From: Halonotius roseus
GTDB lineage: Archaea; Halobacteriota; Halobacteria; Halobacteriales; Haloferacaceae
Assembly (NCBI RefSeq): GCF_006861655.1
Contig: NZ_SESI01000001.1
Span: forward strand, 1,004,328-1,068,327
Direction: 5' to 3'
DNA length: 64,000 bases
Shown: positions 17,548 to 26,510 of the stretch, piece after piece
How positions within the stretch are numbered: position 1 is the stretch's first letter
Layout: each line of letters starts with the position of its first letter
Position numbers and translations under genes: made by a program
The notes under the pieces: model-generated
The model's database searches: none
What the model saw: the letters and a program-made list of their open reading frames with translations, nothing else
Told to the model about the DNA's origin: nothing

Positions 17548-18768
17548 TCAGTTCGCGGCGTCGATCAGCAGTTCGATGCCCGGCAGGTCGTCGCCGGTGA
17601 GCGCGCGGATGTACGCGCCGCCGGCGATCGAGACGTGGTCGAAGTCGTTTTCGTCCATGCCATACATCTCGATCGATCGGGAGGTGTCGCCGCCGCCGAC
17701 GACCGAGAAGCAGTCGGTTTCGGCGATGGCTTTCACCGCGCCGACGGTGCCGGCGGAGAACTTCTCCTCCTCGAAGACGCCGAGCGCGCCCTTGAGGAAG
17801 ACCGCATCGGAGCCCCGGATGATCGGGTCGTACTTGTCGACCGTTTCCTCGGAGATATCCATGTAGTCGTAGTTGGCGGCGTCGAGCTCCTCGTTGTCGT
17901 GTTCGGCGCGCTCGCCATCGTCGTCCTCGTAGGCGAGGCCCTCGGGGAGTTTGATCTGGTCGCGCCGCTCCTCGTAGAGTTCGCGGATGATCTCTTCGTT
18001 GTTTTCCCACTGCGTGTCGTAGAGGTCGAGATCCTCGTGGCGGTCGTAGCCAACGTCGTAGCCCGCCGCCCGGAGGAACAGGTGGCTGGCGATCCCGCCC
18101 ATACAGAAGGTGTCGATCTTATCCCCGAGCGTGTTCATCACGCCGATCACGTCGGTCGCTTTGGTGCCGCCGACGACCATCGTGACCTGCCCGTCGAACT
18201 CGCGGTTGGCGATGGCGGTGTTGGCCTCGTACTCGGTTTCCATCACGCGACCCGCGAAGGCCGGCAGGACGAGCGGGAAGCCAACGAGCGAGGCGTGTTT
18301 CCGGTGGGCCGCCGAGTAGGCGTCGTTGATGTACGCATCAAAGTGCGGCGCAAGCGTCTGGACGAACTCGGTTTCGGCCTTGAGTTCGGGATCTTCCTCG
18401 GGCAGTTCGTCGTCGCTCATCCGGGTGTTTTCCAGCAGCAGCACCTCGCCGGCTTCAAGCGCGTCGATGGCGTCGAGGGCTTTCTCGCCGTAGATGTCGT
18501 CGACGAACCCTACCTCGCGGTCGATGTAGCCGCCGAGAATCTCGGCGTGCTGATCCAAGGAGACGAAGGTGTCGTTGCCGGGTCGACCCTGGTGGGCCAT
18601 CAGCACGACGCGGTGGCCCGCCTCGGCGAGCTCCCGTACTGTTTTTGCGTGTCGCTGGAACCGGCGGTTGTCCTGTACCTCGCCGTCCTCAACCGGGGAG
18701 TTCAGGTCGAGCCGGACGAGGACGCGCTGTGCGTCGTCGAGATCGTCGATGGTGTTGAAGGATGCCAT
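17548..18768 (-). CDS. pgk: phosphoglycerate kinase
   Basis: Glycolytic/gluconeogenic enzyme interconverting 1,3-bisphosphoglycerate + ADP and 3-phosphoglycerate + ATP (406 residues). Seen: substrate motif VLVRLDLNSPVEDG near the N-terminus, LMAHQGRPG, DAYSAAHRKHAS, the nucleotide-binding VGGTKATDV, and the C-terminal FSVVGGGDTSRSIE hinge/ATP motif. Lies 99 bases downstream of gap on the same strand, so the two may share a transcript. Confidence 0.96.
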   Translation of the reverse strand: MASFNTIDDLDDAQRVLVRLDLNSPVEDGEVQDNRRFQRHAKTVRELAEAGHRVVLMAHQGRPGNDTFVSLDQHAEILGGYIDREVGFVDDIYGEKALDAIDALEAGEVLLLENTRMSDDELPEEDPELKAETEFVQTLAPHFDAYINDAYSAAHRKHASLVGFPLVLPAFAGRVMETEYEANTAIANREFDGQVTMVVGGTKATDVIGVMNTLGDKIDTFCMGGIASHLFLRAAGYDVGYDRHEDLDLYDTQWENNEEIIRELYEERRDQIKLPEGLAYEDDDGERAEHDNEELDAANYDYMDISEETVDKYDPIIRGSDAVFLKGALGVFEEEKFSAGTVGAVKAIAETDCFSVVGGGDTSRSIEMYGMDENDFDHVSIAGGAYIRALTGDDLPGIELLIDAAN

Positions 18769-18867
18769 TGGTATGTCGGAAATCGGGTGGGTCGGTGAAA
18801 AGGTGCGTGGGTCGTCAATAGAGTTGGCGGCCGGCCGAGGGTCGCCAGCCGCAGGTCGCTGGTCGGC

Positions 18868-19923
18868 TTAGGATTCGTCGACGAGGAACTCGGCCATATC
18901 GAGCATGCGGTTCGAGAAGCCGTACTCGTTGTCGTACCACGTCAGGATCTTCACGAGGCCGTCGTCGCCGATGACGTTCGTGGAGTTGAGGTCGACGTAC
19001 GAGGAGAACGGCAGGCCGACGATATCCGAGGAGACGACCTCGTCGTCGGTGTAGCCGAGCACGCCCGCCAGCGGGCCGCTGTCGGCGGCATCCTGGAAGG
19101 CGGCGTTGATCTCCTCGGCGGAGGGATCGGCCGCAAGGTCGACGACGAGCTCGGTGATCGAGCCGGTCGGGACGGGGACGCGGATCGCCATCCCGTCGAG
19201 TTTGCCCTCAAGCTGCGGGAGCACCTGGGTTGCGGCCTGTGCCGCACCCGTCGAGGTCGGAACGATGTTTTCGGCGGCGGCGCGGCCACGGCGGGTTTTG
19301 GCCTTCGGCGCGTCGATCAGCGTCTGGCTACCGGTGTAGGCGTGCACCGTCGTCAGCGTCCCGGTCTCGATGCCGAACTCCTCGTCGAGCACCTTGGCGA
19401 CCGGCGTGACGGAGTTGGTCGTACAGGAGGCGTTGGAGACGATGTCCTCGCCGTCGTAGTCGTCGGCGTGGTTGACACCGTAGACGAGCTGCGGCACCGG
19501 TTTGTCGCCTTTCGGCGGCGCGGAGATGACGACCTTGTCCGCGCCGGCCTCCAGATGCTGGGCGGCGTCGTCTTTCGTCCGGAAGATGCCGGTACACTCG
19601 AAAGCAACGTCGACGTCGTTTTTGCCCCACGGCAGGTCGGAGGGGCTCTGGACGTTGTGCAGCGAGACCGAGGTGCCGCCGATGGTGAGCTCGTCGCCGT
19701 CGAGTTCGAGCCCATCGAGCGTCCCCATGATGGTGTCGTACTTGCCGAGGTACTCCATCTGCTCGAAGTCCATCACGTCGTTGATGCCGACGAGCTCGAC
19801 GCGCGGGTTGTCGAGGATCGCACGGAACGTGTTGCGACCGATCCGGCCAAAGCCGTTCAGGCCGACGCGAACCACATCGTCATCGGCGACCTCCTCACCA
19901 GCGTCTAAATATGATTTACTCAT
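18868..19923 (-). CDS. gap: glyceraldehyde-3-phosphate dehydrogenase, bacterial-type (type I)
   Basis: 351 residues. NAD(P)-binding GLNGFGRIGRNTFRAI (from about residue 22), the catalytic SNASCTTN box near residue 164, VHAYTGSQ, and the C-terminal WYDNEYGFSNRM mark a class I GAPDH, not the archaeal type II enzyme; haloarchaea commonly carry this form for sugar breakdown. A TATA-like element sits in CTATTTTAAGTAG just upstream. No match to the TACT-N7/8-GAGTA pattern of the glycolytic regulator TrmB was seen. Confidence 0.96.
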   Translation of the reverse strand: MSKSYLDAGEEVADDDVVRVGLNGFGRIGRNTFRAILDNPRVELVGINDVMDFEQMEYLGKYDTIMGTLDGLELDGDELTIGGTSVSLHNVQSPSDLPWGKNDVDVAFECTGIFRTKDDAAQHLEAGADKVVISAPPKGDKPVPQLVYGVNHADDYDGEDIVSNASCTTNSVTPVAKVLDEEFGIETGTLTTVHAYTGSQTLIDAPKAKTRRGRAAAENIVPTSTGAAQAATQVLPQLEGKLDGMAIRVPVPTGSITELVVDLAADPSAEEINAAFQDAADSGPLAGVLGYTDDEVVSSDIVGLPFSSYVDLNSTNVIGDDGLVKILTWYDNEYGFSNRMLDMAEFLVDES

Positions 19924-20211
19924 ACGCGAATGGCGATTCTACAGCTACTTAAAATAGCCCGAATCGTCACGACGTATGTGAACAATAGACATCCAGAGAC
20001 ACCCCAACACGCAAGCTTCCGACATGGCGTTGATGGATAGCGGGCATACAGATATCGGGTTGCGAAACACGAATCATAAGCGTTCGGGAGCGTCAAACCG
20101 AGATTGCAGCCATGGTCATGAGATCGTGTCCGCCACGGTCGTAAGAGTGGGTGGCTGCTGGACGCCGACGTGGACAGAACGTTTTTGATGGAGACGCCCG
20201 AAATACGTCGT

Positions 20212-20571
20212 ATGAATCGTGACGACCGCGACGACCCGTTCGGCGATATCTTCGATGAGATCGAGCGGATGATGGGCGAGATGAACGGCCCCGAGGCCTC
20301 GGGGGGCGACGCCCACATCGACGTCTACGAGGACGACGATGTCGTCCGACTCGTCGCGGATCTCCCGGGTGTCGAAAAAAGCGATCTCACCCTCCAGTGT
20401 GATGGGACGACGCTCACGATCCGAGCCCAGACCGCCACACAGGAGTACGACGACCGCGTCCGCCTGCCGGCGACGGTCGACGAACACTCCGCGGAGGCGA
20501 CGTTCAACAACGGCGTCCTCCACGTCACCTTCGATCGAGAGGCGGAGTCGGCCGCCATCGACGTGGAATAG
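20212..20571 (+). CDS. Hsp20/alpha-crystallin small heat-shock protein
   Basis: 119 residues from ATG 20212. Short N-terminus (DIFDEIERMMGEMNGPEAS), then the alpha-crystallin beta-sandwich (about residues 30-115) with strands VVRLVADLPGVEKSDLTL and FNNGVLHVTF carrying the conserved GVLxVxF end motif. ATP-independent holdase. The stop abuts the stop of the convergent ATP-grasp gene with no base between. A TATA-like CGTTTTTGAT near 20180 fits a near-leaderless start. Confidence 0.9.
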   Translation: MNRDDRDDPFGDIFDEIERMMGEMNGPEASGGDAHIDVYEDDDVVRLVADLPGVEKSDLTLQCDGTTLTIRAQTATQEYDDRVRLPATVDEHSAEATFNNGVLHVTFDREAESAAIDVE

Positions 20572-21438
20572 TTACTCGCTGGGTGCTGTCTCGTAGATCA
20601 GATCGGCCAGTCGGTCGTAGAAGCCGTCATCGTATTTCTCGGCCGTATCGACGGTTGGTCGGGCATTTGTTTCGTTGACGACGAGCCGGTCATCCGTTTC
20701 CAGCAGGTCGACACCGAGATACGGGATATCGAGTTCGGCAGCCACCCGCTCGGCGAGGCGGCGGTGTGACTCAGGAAGATCGACGCCGGTCGCTTCCGCG
20801 CCGCGATGGACATTGTGTTTCCAGCGGCCGTCAGCGAGGCCGTCGGGGAGGCGACGCTCGACGCCGCCGACACAGTCGCCGTCGACGACCATCACCCGGT
20901 AGTCGCGGGCATCAGGGAGAAACTCCTGGACGATGTAGGATTTGTCGCCCGTGGCGCGGAAATCGTGGACTAAATCGAGGTAGTCGACGACGCCGAGCAG
21001 CGAGTCGAGATCACCGGCTTTGGCGACGCCGACGCCGCGGGTCGCGGAGTTCGGCTTGACGACAACCGGAAACGAGAGGTCGGCAACAGCGTCGACGACG
21101 ACCGAGTCGTCGACCGGGTTCGAGAGCATGACCGAACGGGGAACGTCGATGCCGGCAGCGTCGAGAGCGGCGAGCACGCCGCTTTTGTTGCGGGAGGTGA
21201 GCACCGCCTCGCGGCCGTTGACCCACGGAATGTCGAGCCCGGCGGTGACCGCCGCGCCCTCCATGAGCCGGCCGGGATAAACGAGGCCGACATCGAAGTC
21301 AGGCTGAGCGTCGGGGTCAGTAAGCTGGATCGCTCGCTCTTTCGCTTGGAGATGGTCGACAGCGATCCCGCGGTCGGCCAGCGGCTCACGCACGCGGGCG
21401 AACGTCTCGGCGTTGGTTGTCACCGCCAGCCGGAGCAT
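20572..21438 (-). CDS. RimK-like ATP-grasp ligase
   Basis: 288 residues with an N-terminal preATP-grasp domain and an ATP-grasp core: FPVVVKPNSATRGVGVAKAG (nucleotide-binding loop), YIVQEFLPDARDYRVMVV, GVDLLETDDRLVVNETNARP (metal ligands). Families with this layout join amino acids to protein, coenzyme or peptide carboxylates (RimK, LysX, MptN). The substrate cannot be read from the sequence; neighbours do not include lysine/arginine LysW genes. Confidence 0.85.
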   Translation of the reverse strand: MLRLAVTTNAETFARVREPLADRGIAVDHLQAKERAIQLTDPDAQPDFDVGLVYPGRLMEGAAVTAGLDIPWVNGREAVLTSRNKSGVLAALDAAGIDVPRSVMLSNPVDDSVVVDAVADLSFPVVVKPNSATRGVGVAKAGDLDSLLGVVDYLDLVHDFRATGDKSYIVQEFLPDARDYRVMVVDGDCVGGVERRLPDGLADGRWKHNVHRGAEATGVDLPESHRRLAERVAAELDIPYLGVDLLETDDRLVVNETNARPTVDTAEKYDDGFYDRLADLIYETAPSE

Positions 21439-21480
21439 ACCCTCGTTAGGTGAGAACAGCGAAAAGGGGTGTCGATCCGG

Positions 21481-22011
21481 TTAGGAGACCAGCAGTTCCT
21501 CGCCGCGCTCAACGTTGATGCGGCACGGCGGCGAGATCTTGTTGTACGCGCGTCGGAAGGCTTCCTTGACCACGGGAGCCTGCTCGGCCGTACAGTAGGC
21601 CGTAAAGATCGGCTCGTCGGCACCCATGCGGGCAGCCGTGCCGACGATCTTCCCGAAGGACTGTCGCATCCCGTCGGAGACACGGTCGGCACCCGCGCCG
21701 GTTGCCTGTTTGTTCTCCCGGATGACCTGGTGGGGGAACTTCCGGAGCTGCATCTTGTAGTTGCCCTCGCCGAGCTCCTTCAGCAGGTGGCGGTTCGCCG
21801 AGAGCCGCGAGGACTCAAGCGAACCGTGGCGAAGCTGGACTTCTTCCTCAGTTTCGAGGGTGATCTTGACCGGGTAGTCGTCAGGGTCGGCCTGCAGGTC
21901 GCCCATGTCGTGTTGAGCGATCTTTGAACCCGGAATACCGGTGATGTACTCGCGTCGTGTGTACGAGGGTTTGTCGATCTCCCTGTACATCGAGGCTGGT
22001 TTCTCTCCCAT
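21481..22011 (-). CDS. rpl10e: 50S ribosomal protein L10e (uL16)
   Basis: 176 residues from ATG 22011, matching family length. Starts [20 protein letters not shown]; contains the conserved KPAS and [16 protein letters not shown] regions and the [18 protein letters not shown] loop near the peptidyl transferase/A-site tRNA. A TATA box GGCTTTATTCGG (about 22044-22055, minus strand) gives a leader of roughly a dozen bases. Monocistronic. Confidence 0.96.
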   Translation of the reverse strand: MGEKPASMYREIDKPSYTRREYITGIPGSKIAQHDMGDLQADPDDYPVKITLETEEEVQLRHGSLESSRLSANRHLLKELGEGNYKMQLRKFPHQVIRENKQATGAGADRVSDGMRQSFGKIVGTAARMGADEPIFTAYCTAEQAPVVKEAFRRAYNKISPPCRINVERGEELLVS

Positions 22012-22072
22012 GGTTACTTGTCGTGGCGAACGCCGCTGGCCCGAATAAAGCCTTCGAATACAGCCCGCAGGG

Positions 22073-22089
22073 AACGCCTGTGAGGCGTT
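22073..22089. other. perfect 7-bp stem hairpin between nucS and rpl10e
   Basis: AACGCCT-GTG-AGGCGTT. It lies 17 bases past the nucS stop and about 20 bp upstream of the rpl10e TATA box on the same strand. No T run follows, so it could be a weak terminator for nucS or an operator for rpl10e. Confidence 0.4.
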
Positions 22090-22105
22090 GACACAGCCAA
22101 ATTCG

Positions 22106-22945
22106 TCAGTTTGACCCCTCGCCCGCCGACTCTGCGGTCGACGACGCGGCCGTGTCGTCGTCGGTGTCGTCATCAACAACATCGGCATCGTTGTCAGTGG
22201 CGGTCGAAACAGCAACAGAACCATCCGACGGCGGCTCGACAGCAACGAACTCCAACCCGTGTTCCGCAAGGAGTCGCCGAGCCCGGTCGGTCACCGATGG
22301 CGCGACGAGAATCCCCCGCACCGCGGCGGCATCGCCTTCTTCACGCTCGATGGCCGCAACGTATCGCTGGAGTTGGCTTGCCGCGCTCGGCCCGACCCGA
22401 CGACGTTTGAGTTCGACGACGACGGGCCGGCCGTCGCTGTCGCGGCCGAAGAGGTCGATCGGGCCGGCATCGGTCGGCCGCTCGGTCGCCAGCGGCTCGA
22501 ATCCGGGTTCGATGAGCGCGGGGCGATCGAGCAGGGCGTTCCGCAGGTCGGCCTCGCTGCCAGTAACGGATAGGTCGCGGCGGCCGCTGACCGCCATCGC
22601 CGACAGCTGTTCGACCGTCTCGAAGCGGACGTCCAGCGTTTCGTCGGGCGAAGAGCGGACGCTGCGAACCCGGAGTCGACCGTCCCGAACCGCGGCGTGG
22701 TGTTCCGACCCCGGCGGCTGCCAGTTGACCGGTTTTTGATTCTCGTCGGTATGCACCAACGCCGTGCCGTCGGGTTTGAGGATCAGCAGCCGACGCCCGG
22801 GGTCGAGCGAGGAGGCCGCCCGGCCGTCGTACTCGACGGTACAGCGGCCAAAGATTGTAATGAGGTCGCCGCGCTCGAAGGCGTCCTCAAGCTCCCAGAG
22901 GGCTTCCCGGTGGGTCGGCTGGTGGACGGTCGTGGCGGTCACCAC
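22106..22945 (-). CDS. nucS: endonuclease NucS (EndoMS)
   Basis: 279 residues. N-terminal DNA-binding/dimerisation domain (about 1-115) and a RecB-like nuclease domain with the catalytic GPIDLFGRD...VVVELKRRR pattern (Asp near 165, ExK near 178). In archaea and actinobacteria it cuts DNA at mismatches. The last about 35 residues are a low-complexity Asp/Ser/Thr-rich tail ending in Gly-Ser-Asn; haloarchaeal orthologues often have such tails. Divergent from the SRPBCC gene at 23035. Confidence 0.93.
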   Translation of the reverse strand: MVTATTVHQPTHREALWELEDAFERGDLITIFGRCTVEYDGRAASSLDPGRRLLILKPDGTALVHTDENQKPVNWQPPGSEHHAAVRDGRLRVRSVRSSPDETLDVRFETVEQLSAMAVSGRRDLSVTGSEADLRNALLDRPALIEPGFEPLATERPTDAGPIDLFGRDSDGRPVVVELKRRRVGPSAASQLQRYVAAIEREEGDAAAVRGILVAPSVTDRARRLLAEHGLEFVAVEPPSDGSVAVSTATDNDADVVDDDTDDDTAASSTAESAGEGSN

Positions 22946-23034
22946 CGACGACTACAGCCGGGAGGGACAAAAACGACCGGCCGACGGCGACACACGCACC
23001 GAATCACTAAGGGACGCCTCGTTGTAGGGCTGCT

Positions 23035-23469
23035 ATGGTAGCGGTAAGCGACGGGATCGCGATCGACGCATCCCCAGAGACGGTCTTCGAGTATCTCGAT
23101 GAGCCGGCCAACCACCGGACGATCACACCATCGATCACCGGGATCTCCAACATCGAACCGCTGGACAACGGCGGTAAGGAGCTCGATTTTACCTACCGGA
23201 TGGTCGCCGTCGAGGTTGAGGGCCATCTCGTCCAGACCGTCCACGAGCCGCCGACCTGCCATCGCTTCGAGATGGAGGGTGGGCTCTCGGGGGAGCTGAC
23301 CTTCGATATCGAGGCCACCGACGACGGTAGTTGGGTCACCTACACCGCCGAGTACACGATCCCCGGACAGGTGATCGCCAAGGTCATCGAGCCGTTCGTT
23401 CGGCGGTACAATCAGGGCGAGCTGCAGTCGACGCTGGCGAATCTCAAAGCCAAGATCGAAGGGGCGTGA
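23035..23469 (+). CDS. SRPBCC family protein
   Basis: 144 residues. Helix-grip fold pattern: VSDGIAIDASPETVFEYLDEP at the start, beta strands ending in VTYTAEYTIPGQV, and a long C-terminal helix ending LANLKAKIEGA. Ligand unknown. The ATG lies about 28 bp after a weak TATA-like TCACTAAG. hemG begins 127 bases downstream on the same strand. Confidence 0.82.
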   Translation: MVAVSDGIAIDASPETVFEYLDEPANHRTITPSITGISNIEPLDNGGKELDFTYRMVAVEVEGHLVQTVHEPPTCHRFEMEGGLSGELTFDIEATDDGSWVTYTAEYTIPGQVIAKVIEPFVRRYNQGELQSTLANLKAKIEGA

Positions 23470-23595
23470 TCGCGCCAACGCGGAAGGGTTATTCGCCGAG
23501 CGCGGCTAGCATTTCTACAATGAATCGACAGCCGTGGACACAGCTCGACCGCGGTGGCCAAACCGCCGACCGACGCCGACCACGAGGGAGCTGAG

Positions 23596-24939
23596 ATGCG
23601 GGTCGGCGTCGTCGGGGCTGGCATCTCGGGGCTCACGCTCGTCGACGCGCTTGTCGACCGCGGGGTCGACGTTGTCGCCGTCGAATCACGCCCCGAGCCC
23701 GGCGGGATCGTTCGCAGCCAGCGGATGGACGGCCGGGTCGTCGAACTCGGCCCTCAGCGGCTCCGGCTCACCCCAAGTATCGAATCACTGGTCGACGACC
23801 TCGGGCTCCGCGAGGGGCTTCGCATCGGCGACGACGACCAGCCGCTGTACATCTATCATGATGACGCTCTCCGAGTCGCGCCGCTGTCGGTTCGGGAGGC
23901 GGTGACGACGAGTCTGTTGAGCCCGCTGGGCAAGCTCCGGATTCTCGCCGAGCCGGTGACCGCCCCCGCCAAGTCGGGTGAGACGGTCGACGCGTTTCTT
24001 GTCCGGCGGTTTGGGCGGCAGGCCGCCCGGCGGTATATGGGCCCGCTGTACAGCGGCTTGTACGGCACCGACCCCCGAGAGATGCTGCACGAATACTCGC
24101 TGGGACGCGCCCTCGACAACGCGGGCGTTGGCCGCAGTCTGCTGTGGTGGGTCGCCAAACGCGTCGTTGACGGCCGAGAGACCCCACCGATCTGTACGTT
24201 CGACGATGGGCTGGGGACACTGACCGACGCGCTCTACGAAGCCCACAGCGACGCCATCAAGCTCGACACCGCTGCAGTCGAAATCAGGGCCCACGACGGT
24301 GGCGTCGATAGCGACGATGACACCAGCGTCGACAGCGACGGCGATGGCGATACCGCCGACGGCGACGGCGATGGCAGCTACGAGATCGTCACCGAGGCCG
24401 GCAGCGAGATCGTCGACGAGGTAGTGGTGACGACGCCAGCACCGACGAGCGCGAAATTGGTCGAACCACTCGACAACGACCTCGCGGCAACGCTGGATCG
24501 GTTCCGGTACAACCAGATCACGATGGTGTTTCTCGACTCCGGCTTCGACCGCGAGGGGATCGGCGCGTTGGTGCCGCCGGACGGCGAACTGCCGATCAGC
24601 GGCACGACCTGGAACGCGAGCTTTCTGGATCGAGAACGGCTGTTCACCTGCTATGTCGACCCGAACAGCGATCCGGAGCTGCCGAGCCGAACCGACGAGG
24701 AAGTCGGCGAGCTGGCCGCCGACGCCTTCGAGGAGCTGACCGGTGCGGCGGCGACCCCGATCGGCGTTCACACGTGGCAGCCGGGGATGCCGGCCTACGA
24801 CGGTTCGTGGACAGCGATGGACGACCTCCAGCCGCCCGCTGGGTTGCGGTTCTGTGCGAACTTCGTCGGTCGGCCCGGGATCCCTGGGCGGATTCGGAGC
24901 GCGAAACGGATCGCCAGCGAGATCGCCGACCGGGAGTAA
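23596..24939 (+). CDS. hemG: protoporphyrinogen oxidase (HemG/HemY-type flavoprotein)
   Basis: FAD-dependent amine-oxidase-fold enzyme of heme synthesis (447 residues), oxidising protoporphyrinogen IX or coproporphyrinogen III. The N-terminal dinucleotide fold MRVGVVGAGISGLTL fixes the start at ATG 23596, preceded by GAGGGAGCTGAG. YSGLYGTDP and C-terminal LRFCANFVGRPGIPGRIRS fit the family. An Asp/Gly/Ser-rich, repetitive acidic insertion (about residues 235-262; 24299-24380) interrupts the middle. hemH and hemE lie 4-6 kb to the right, separated by three unrelated genes. Confidence 0.88.
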   Translation: MRVGVVGAGISGLTLVDALVDRGVDVVAVESRPEPGGIVRSQRMDGRVVELGPQRLRLTPSIESLVDDLGLREGLRIGDDDQPLYIYHDDALRVAPLSVREAVTTSLLSPLGKLRILAEPVTAPAKSGETVDAFLVRRFGRQAARRYMGPLYSGLYGTDPREMLHEYSLGRALDNAGVGRSLLWWVAKRVVDGRETPPICTFDDGLGTLTDALYEAHSDAIKLDTAAVEIRAHDGGVDSDDDTSVDSDGDGDTADGDGDGSYEIVTEAGSEIVDEVVVTTPAPTSAKLVEPLDNDLAATLDRFRYNQITMVFLDSGFDREGIGALVPPDGELPISGTTWNASFLDRERLFTCYVDPNSDPELPSRTDEEVGELAADAFEELTGAAATPIGVHTWQPGMPAYDGSWTAMDDLQPPAGLRFCANFVGRPGIPGRIRSAKRIASEIADRE

Positions 24940-25078
24940 GATGTTGAAGCCGGGTTGCTTCCGAGTTGCCGGTTTGTTTCACCACGACACGCGAAGGACT
25001 GACACAGGCTGTGAATAGACACGCGATCGATACAGAAATCAACGGTGAGTGGGTTCTCTGAGTCTGAAACCCGACGAA

Positions 25079-25090
25079 GAGATATAAAAA
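25079..25090 (+). promoter_or_regulatory. TATA box before the mini-ORF/PQQ-lipoprotein pair
   Basis: GAGATATAAAAAC is the strongest TATA-like sequence in this region. At the usual spacing the transcript would start near 25108-25112, at the ATG of the small upstream ORF. Confidence 0.6.
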
Positions 25091-25111
25091 CAAAAGCGGA
25101 TGTTGATCGGT

Positions 25112-25222
25112 ATGAGCTGGGCGTTCAGAGTTCCGAAAAAGGTCTCCCCACGAGCGATGAGACTCGTGCTTGTAGTGTCACGTCTGACGATTGCTAGTCT
25201 CCGGTATTTCACTATCGTATGA
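25112..25222 (+). CDS. putative 36-residue leaderless small protein coupled to the PQQ-repeat gene
   Basis: Too short for most gene finders. It begins MSWAFRVPKKVSPRAM, is basic and ends in a hydrophobic/aromatic stretch (RLTIASLRYFTIV). Its TGA overlaps the ATG of the next gene by ATGA. The start lies at leaderless distance from a clear TATA box; an in-frame ATG at 25100 is an alternative. It could be a real membrane-active small protein or only a translational-coupling leader. Confidence 0.45.
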   Translation: MSWAFRVPKKVSPRAMRLVLVVSRLTIASLRYFTIV

Positions 25223-26439
25223 GCTCTCGGATAAACAGGCGCGCAGTGCTGTCGACAGCGGTTGTCGGCGCGGGTGCGCTCTCGGGCTGTCTGTCGATAC
25301 TCCCATCCGTGGACTCGGATCGACCCCTGCCGAACGCCCCCACAGGGGCGTGGACACAGTACGGAGCGAACGGAGCAAACACGTTCACACCGGGCGTTTC
25401 TGCTCCATCCAAAGGAAATCTCGCATGGACATCTGAGGCGTTCACACGCTTTCAGCCCGTGGTTGCCGACGGGATCGTCTACATAACGAACTTCGATCCC
25501 AGCCATGATGGAAGCGTGATCGCACTTGATGGACAGGATGGCACCGAACAGTGGCGAACGACGCTCAACGCCAGTGGAGCAAATGCGACTGCCGTCGTTG
25601 ACGGTCACTGCCTCATTGCGTACGACACAGAGCTTGTCGCGCTCGATGCCACAACAGGCGACCGAATCTGGTCGAAATCAACAAACGGGTTCGAACACCT
25701 CGTCGCCGATGACGCCACCGGAACGGTATTTGTTGTTTCAGACAACAGCATTGCGGCGTTCAGCGCGACAGCAGGGAAGCTCCGCTGGGAAACCGACAGA
25801 CTCCGACCCGTCCATGCGCCTGCGATCCACGGTGGGGGTCTGTTCGCCGTCGGCTACGTCGATGAAACGCCATCTCTCGTCTGCCTTGCAGTGAACGATG
25901 GCTCGAACCGTTGGCAGCGTGACCTTTCGTCGGTACCCGAGTCAGCCGCACCGGTCGTCACCGCGGAGGGTGTGTTCCTCTCCGACGACCGAACGCTCGT
26001 CGTCCACGATAGGGAAACCGGTGCTCGGCAGCGGGAACTCTACTCGTTTGAGCGGGAGTCGGTTGGGAGTCCGACAACGGTTGCGGTCGCCGACCGAACC
26101 GTGTTTGCCAACAGCGCGTCCGGCATCCTCGCAGTCGACAGCGAAACCGGAAGGGAACGATGGCACCGAGCGGAGTCAGTATCCTACCCGGTGGGGCTCT
26201 GTGTTGGAACCGAAACGGTTGTTGTCCCGGTCGATAACCCCGAATTCGCCCCTCAGAAGAAGACGATCAGTGCGTTTGATCGGAAAACGGGAGCGACGCG
26301 CTGGTATTATGCGTTCGATCCGGGGTTCCACCACCACGTGACATCATCACCTGCACTGGTCGATGGTGCTGTGTTTTTTACAGCCACCCATATCGATGGG
26401 CTCGGAGCTCTCGGCGACGTCCCTACACGGGATAACTAG
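25219..26439 (+). CDS. PQQ-like beta-propeller Tat lipoprotein
   Basis: 406 residues. The N-terminus SSRINRRAVLSTAVVGAG has a twin-arginine motif and the lipobox LSGC (Cys near residue 23), so it should be Tat-exported and lipid-anchored outside the cell. The rest is a string of WD/PQQ-type repeats: GSVIALDGQDGTEQWR, LVALDATTGDRIWSK, IAAFSATAGKLRWE, GILAVDSETGRERWH, ISAFDRKTGATRWY. PQQ-dependent catalysis is not implied; many such proteins are scaffolds. Base composition looks more AT-rich than the flanking heme genes. Confidence 0.88.
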   Translation: MSSRINRRAVLSTAVVGAGALSGCLSILPSVDSDRPLPNAPTGAWTQYGANGANTFTPGVSAPSKGNLAWTSEAFTRFQPVVADGIVYITNFDPSHDGSVIALDGQDGTEQWRTTLNASGANATAVVDGHCLIAYDTELVALDATTGDRIWSKSTNGFEHLVADDATGTVFVVSDNSIAAFSATAGKLRWETDRLRPVHAPAIHGGGLFAVGYVDETPSLVCLAVNDGSNRWQRDLSSVPESAAPVVTAEGVFLSDDRTLVVHDRETGARQRELYSFERESVGSPTTVAVADRTVFANSASGILAVDSETGRERWHRAESVSYPVGLCVGTETVVVPVDNPEFAPQKKTISAFDRKTGATRWYYAFDPGFHHHVTSSPALVDGAVFFTATHIDGLGALGDVPTRDN

Positions 26440-26457
26440 TTTCGAGTGCCGTCCACC

Positions 26458-26476
26458 CTCTTTGTTTGAAAAAGAG
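26458..26476. terminator. hairpin between convergent lipoprotein genes
   Basis: CTCTTT-GTTTGAA-AAAGAG between the stops at 26439 and 26511, with short T/A tracts inside the arms. Its place between two convergent genes suggests a bidirectional 3'-end signal. Confidence 0.4.
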
Positions 26477-26510
26477 ACATTACCGTGGGACTCTCAGAAA
26501 GACCGTTTCA

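Noticed and set aside
19924..20211. TrmB-type operator upstream of gap
   Set aside because: No TACT-N7/8-GAGTA match found; only a TATA-containing imperfect palindrome.
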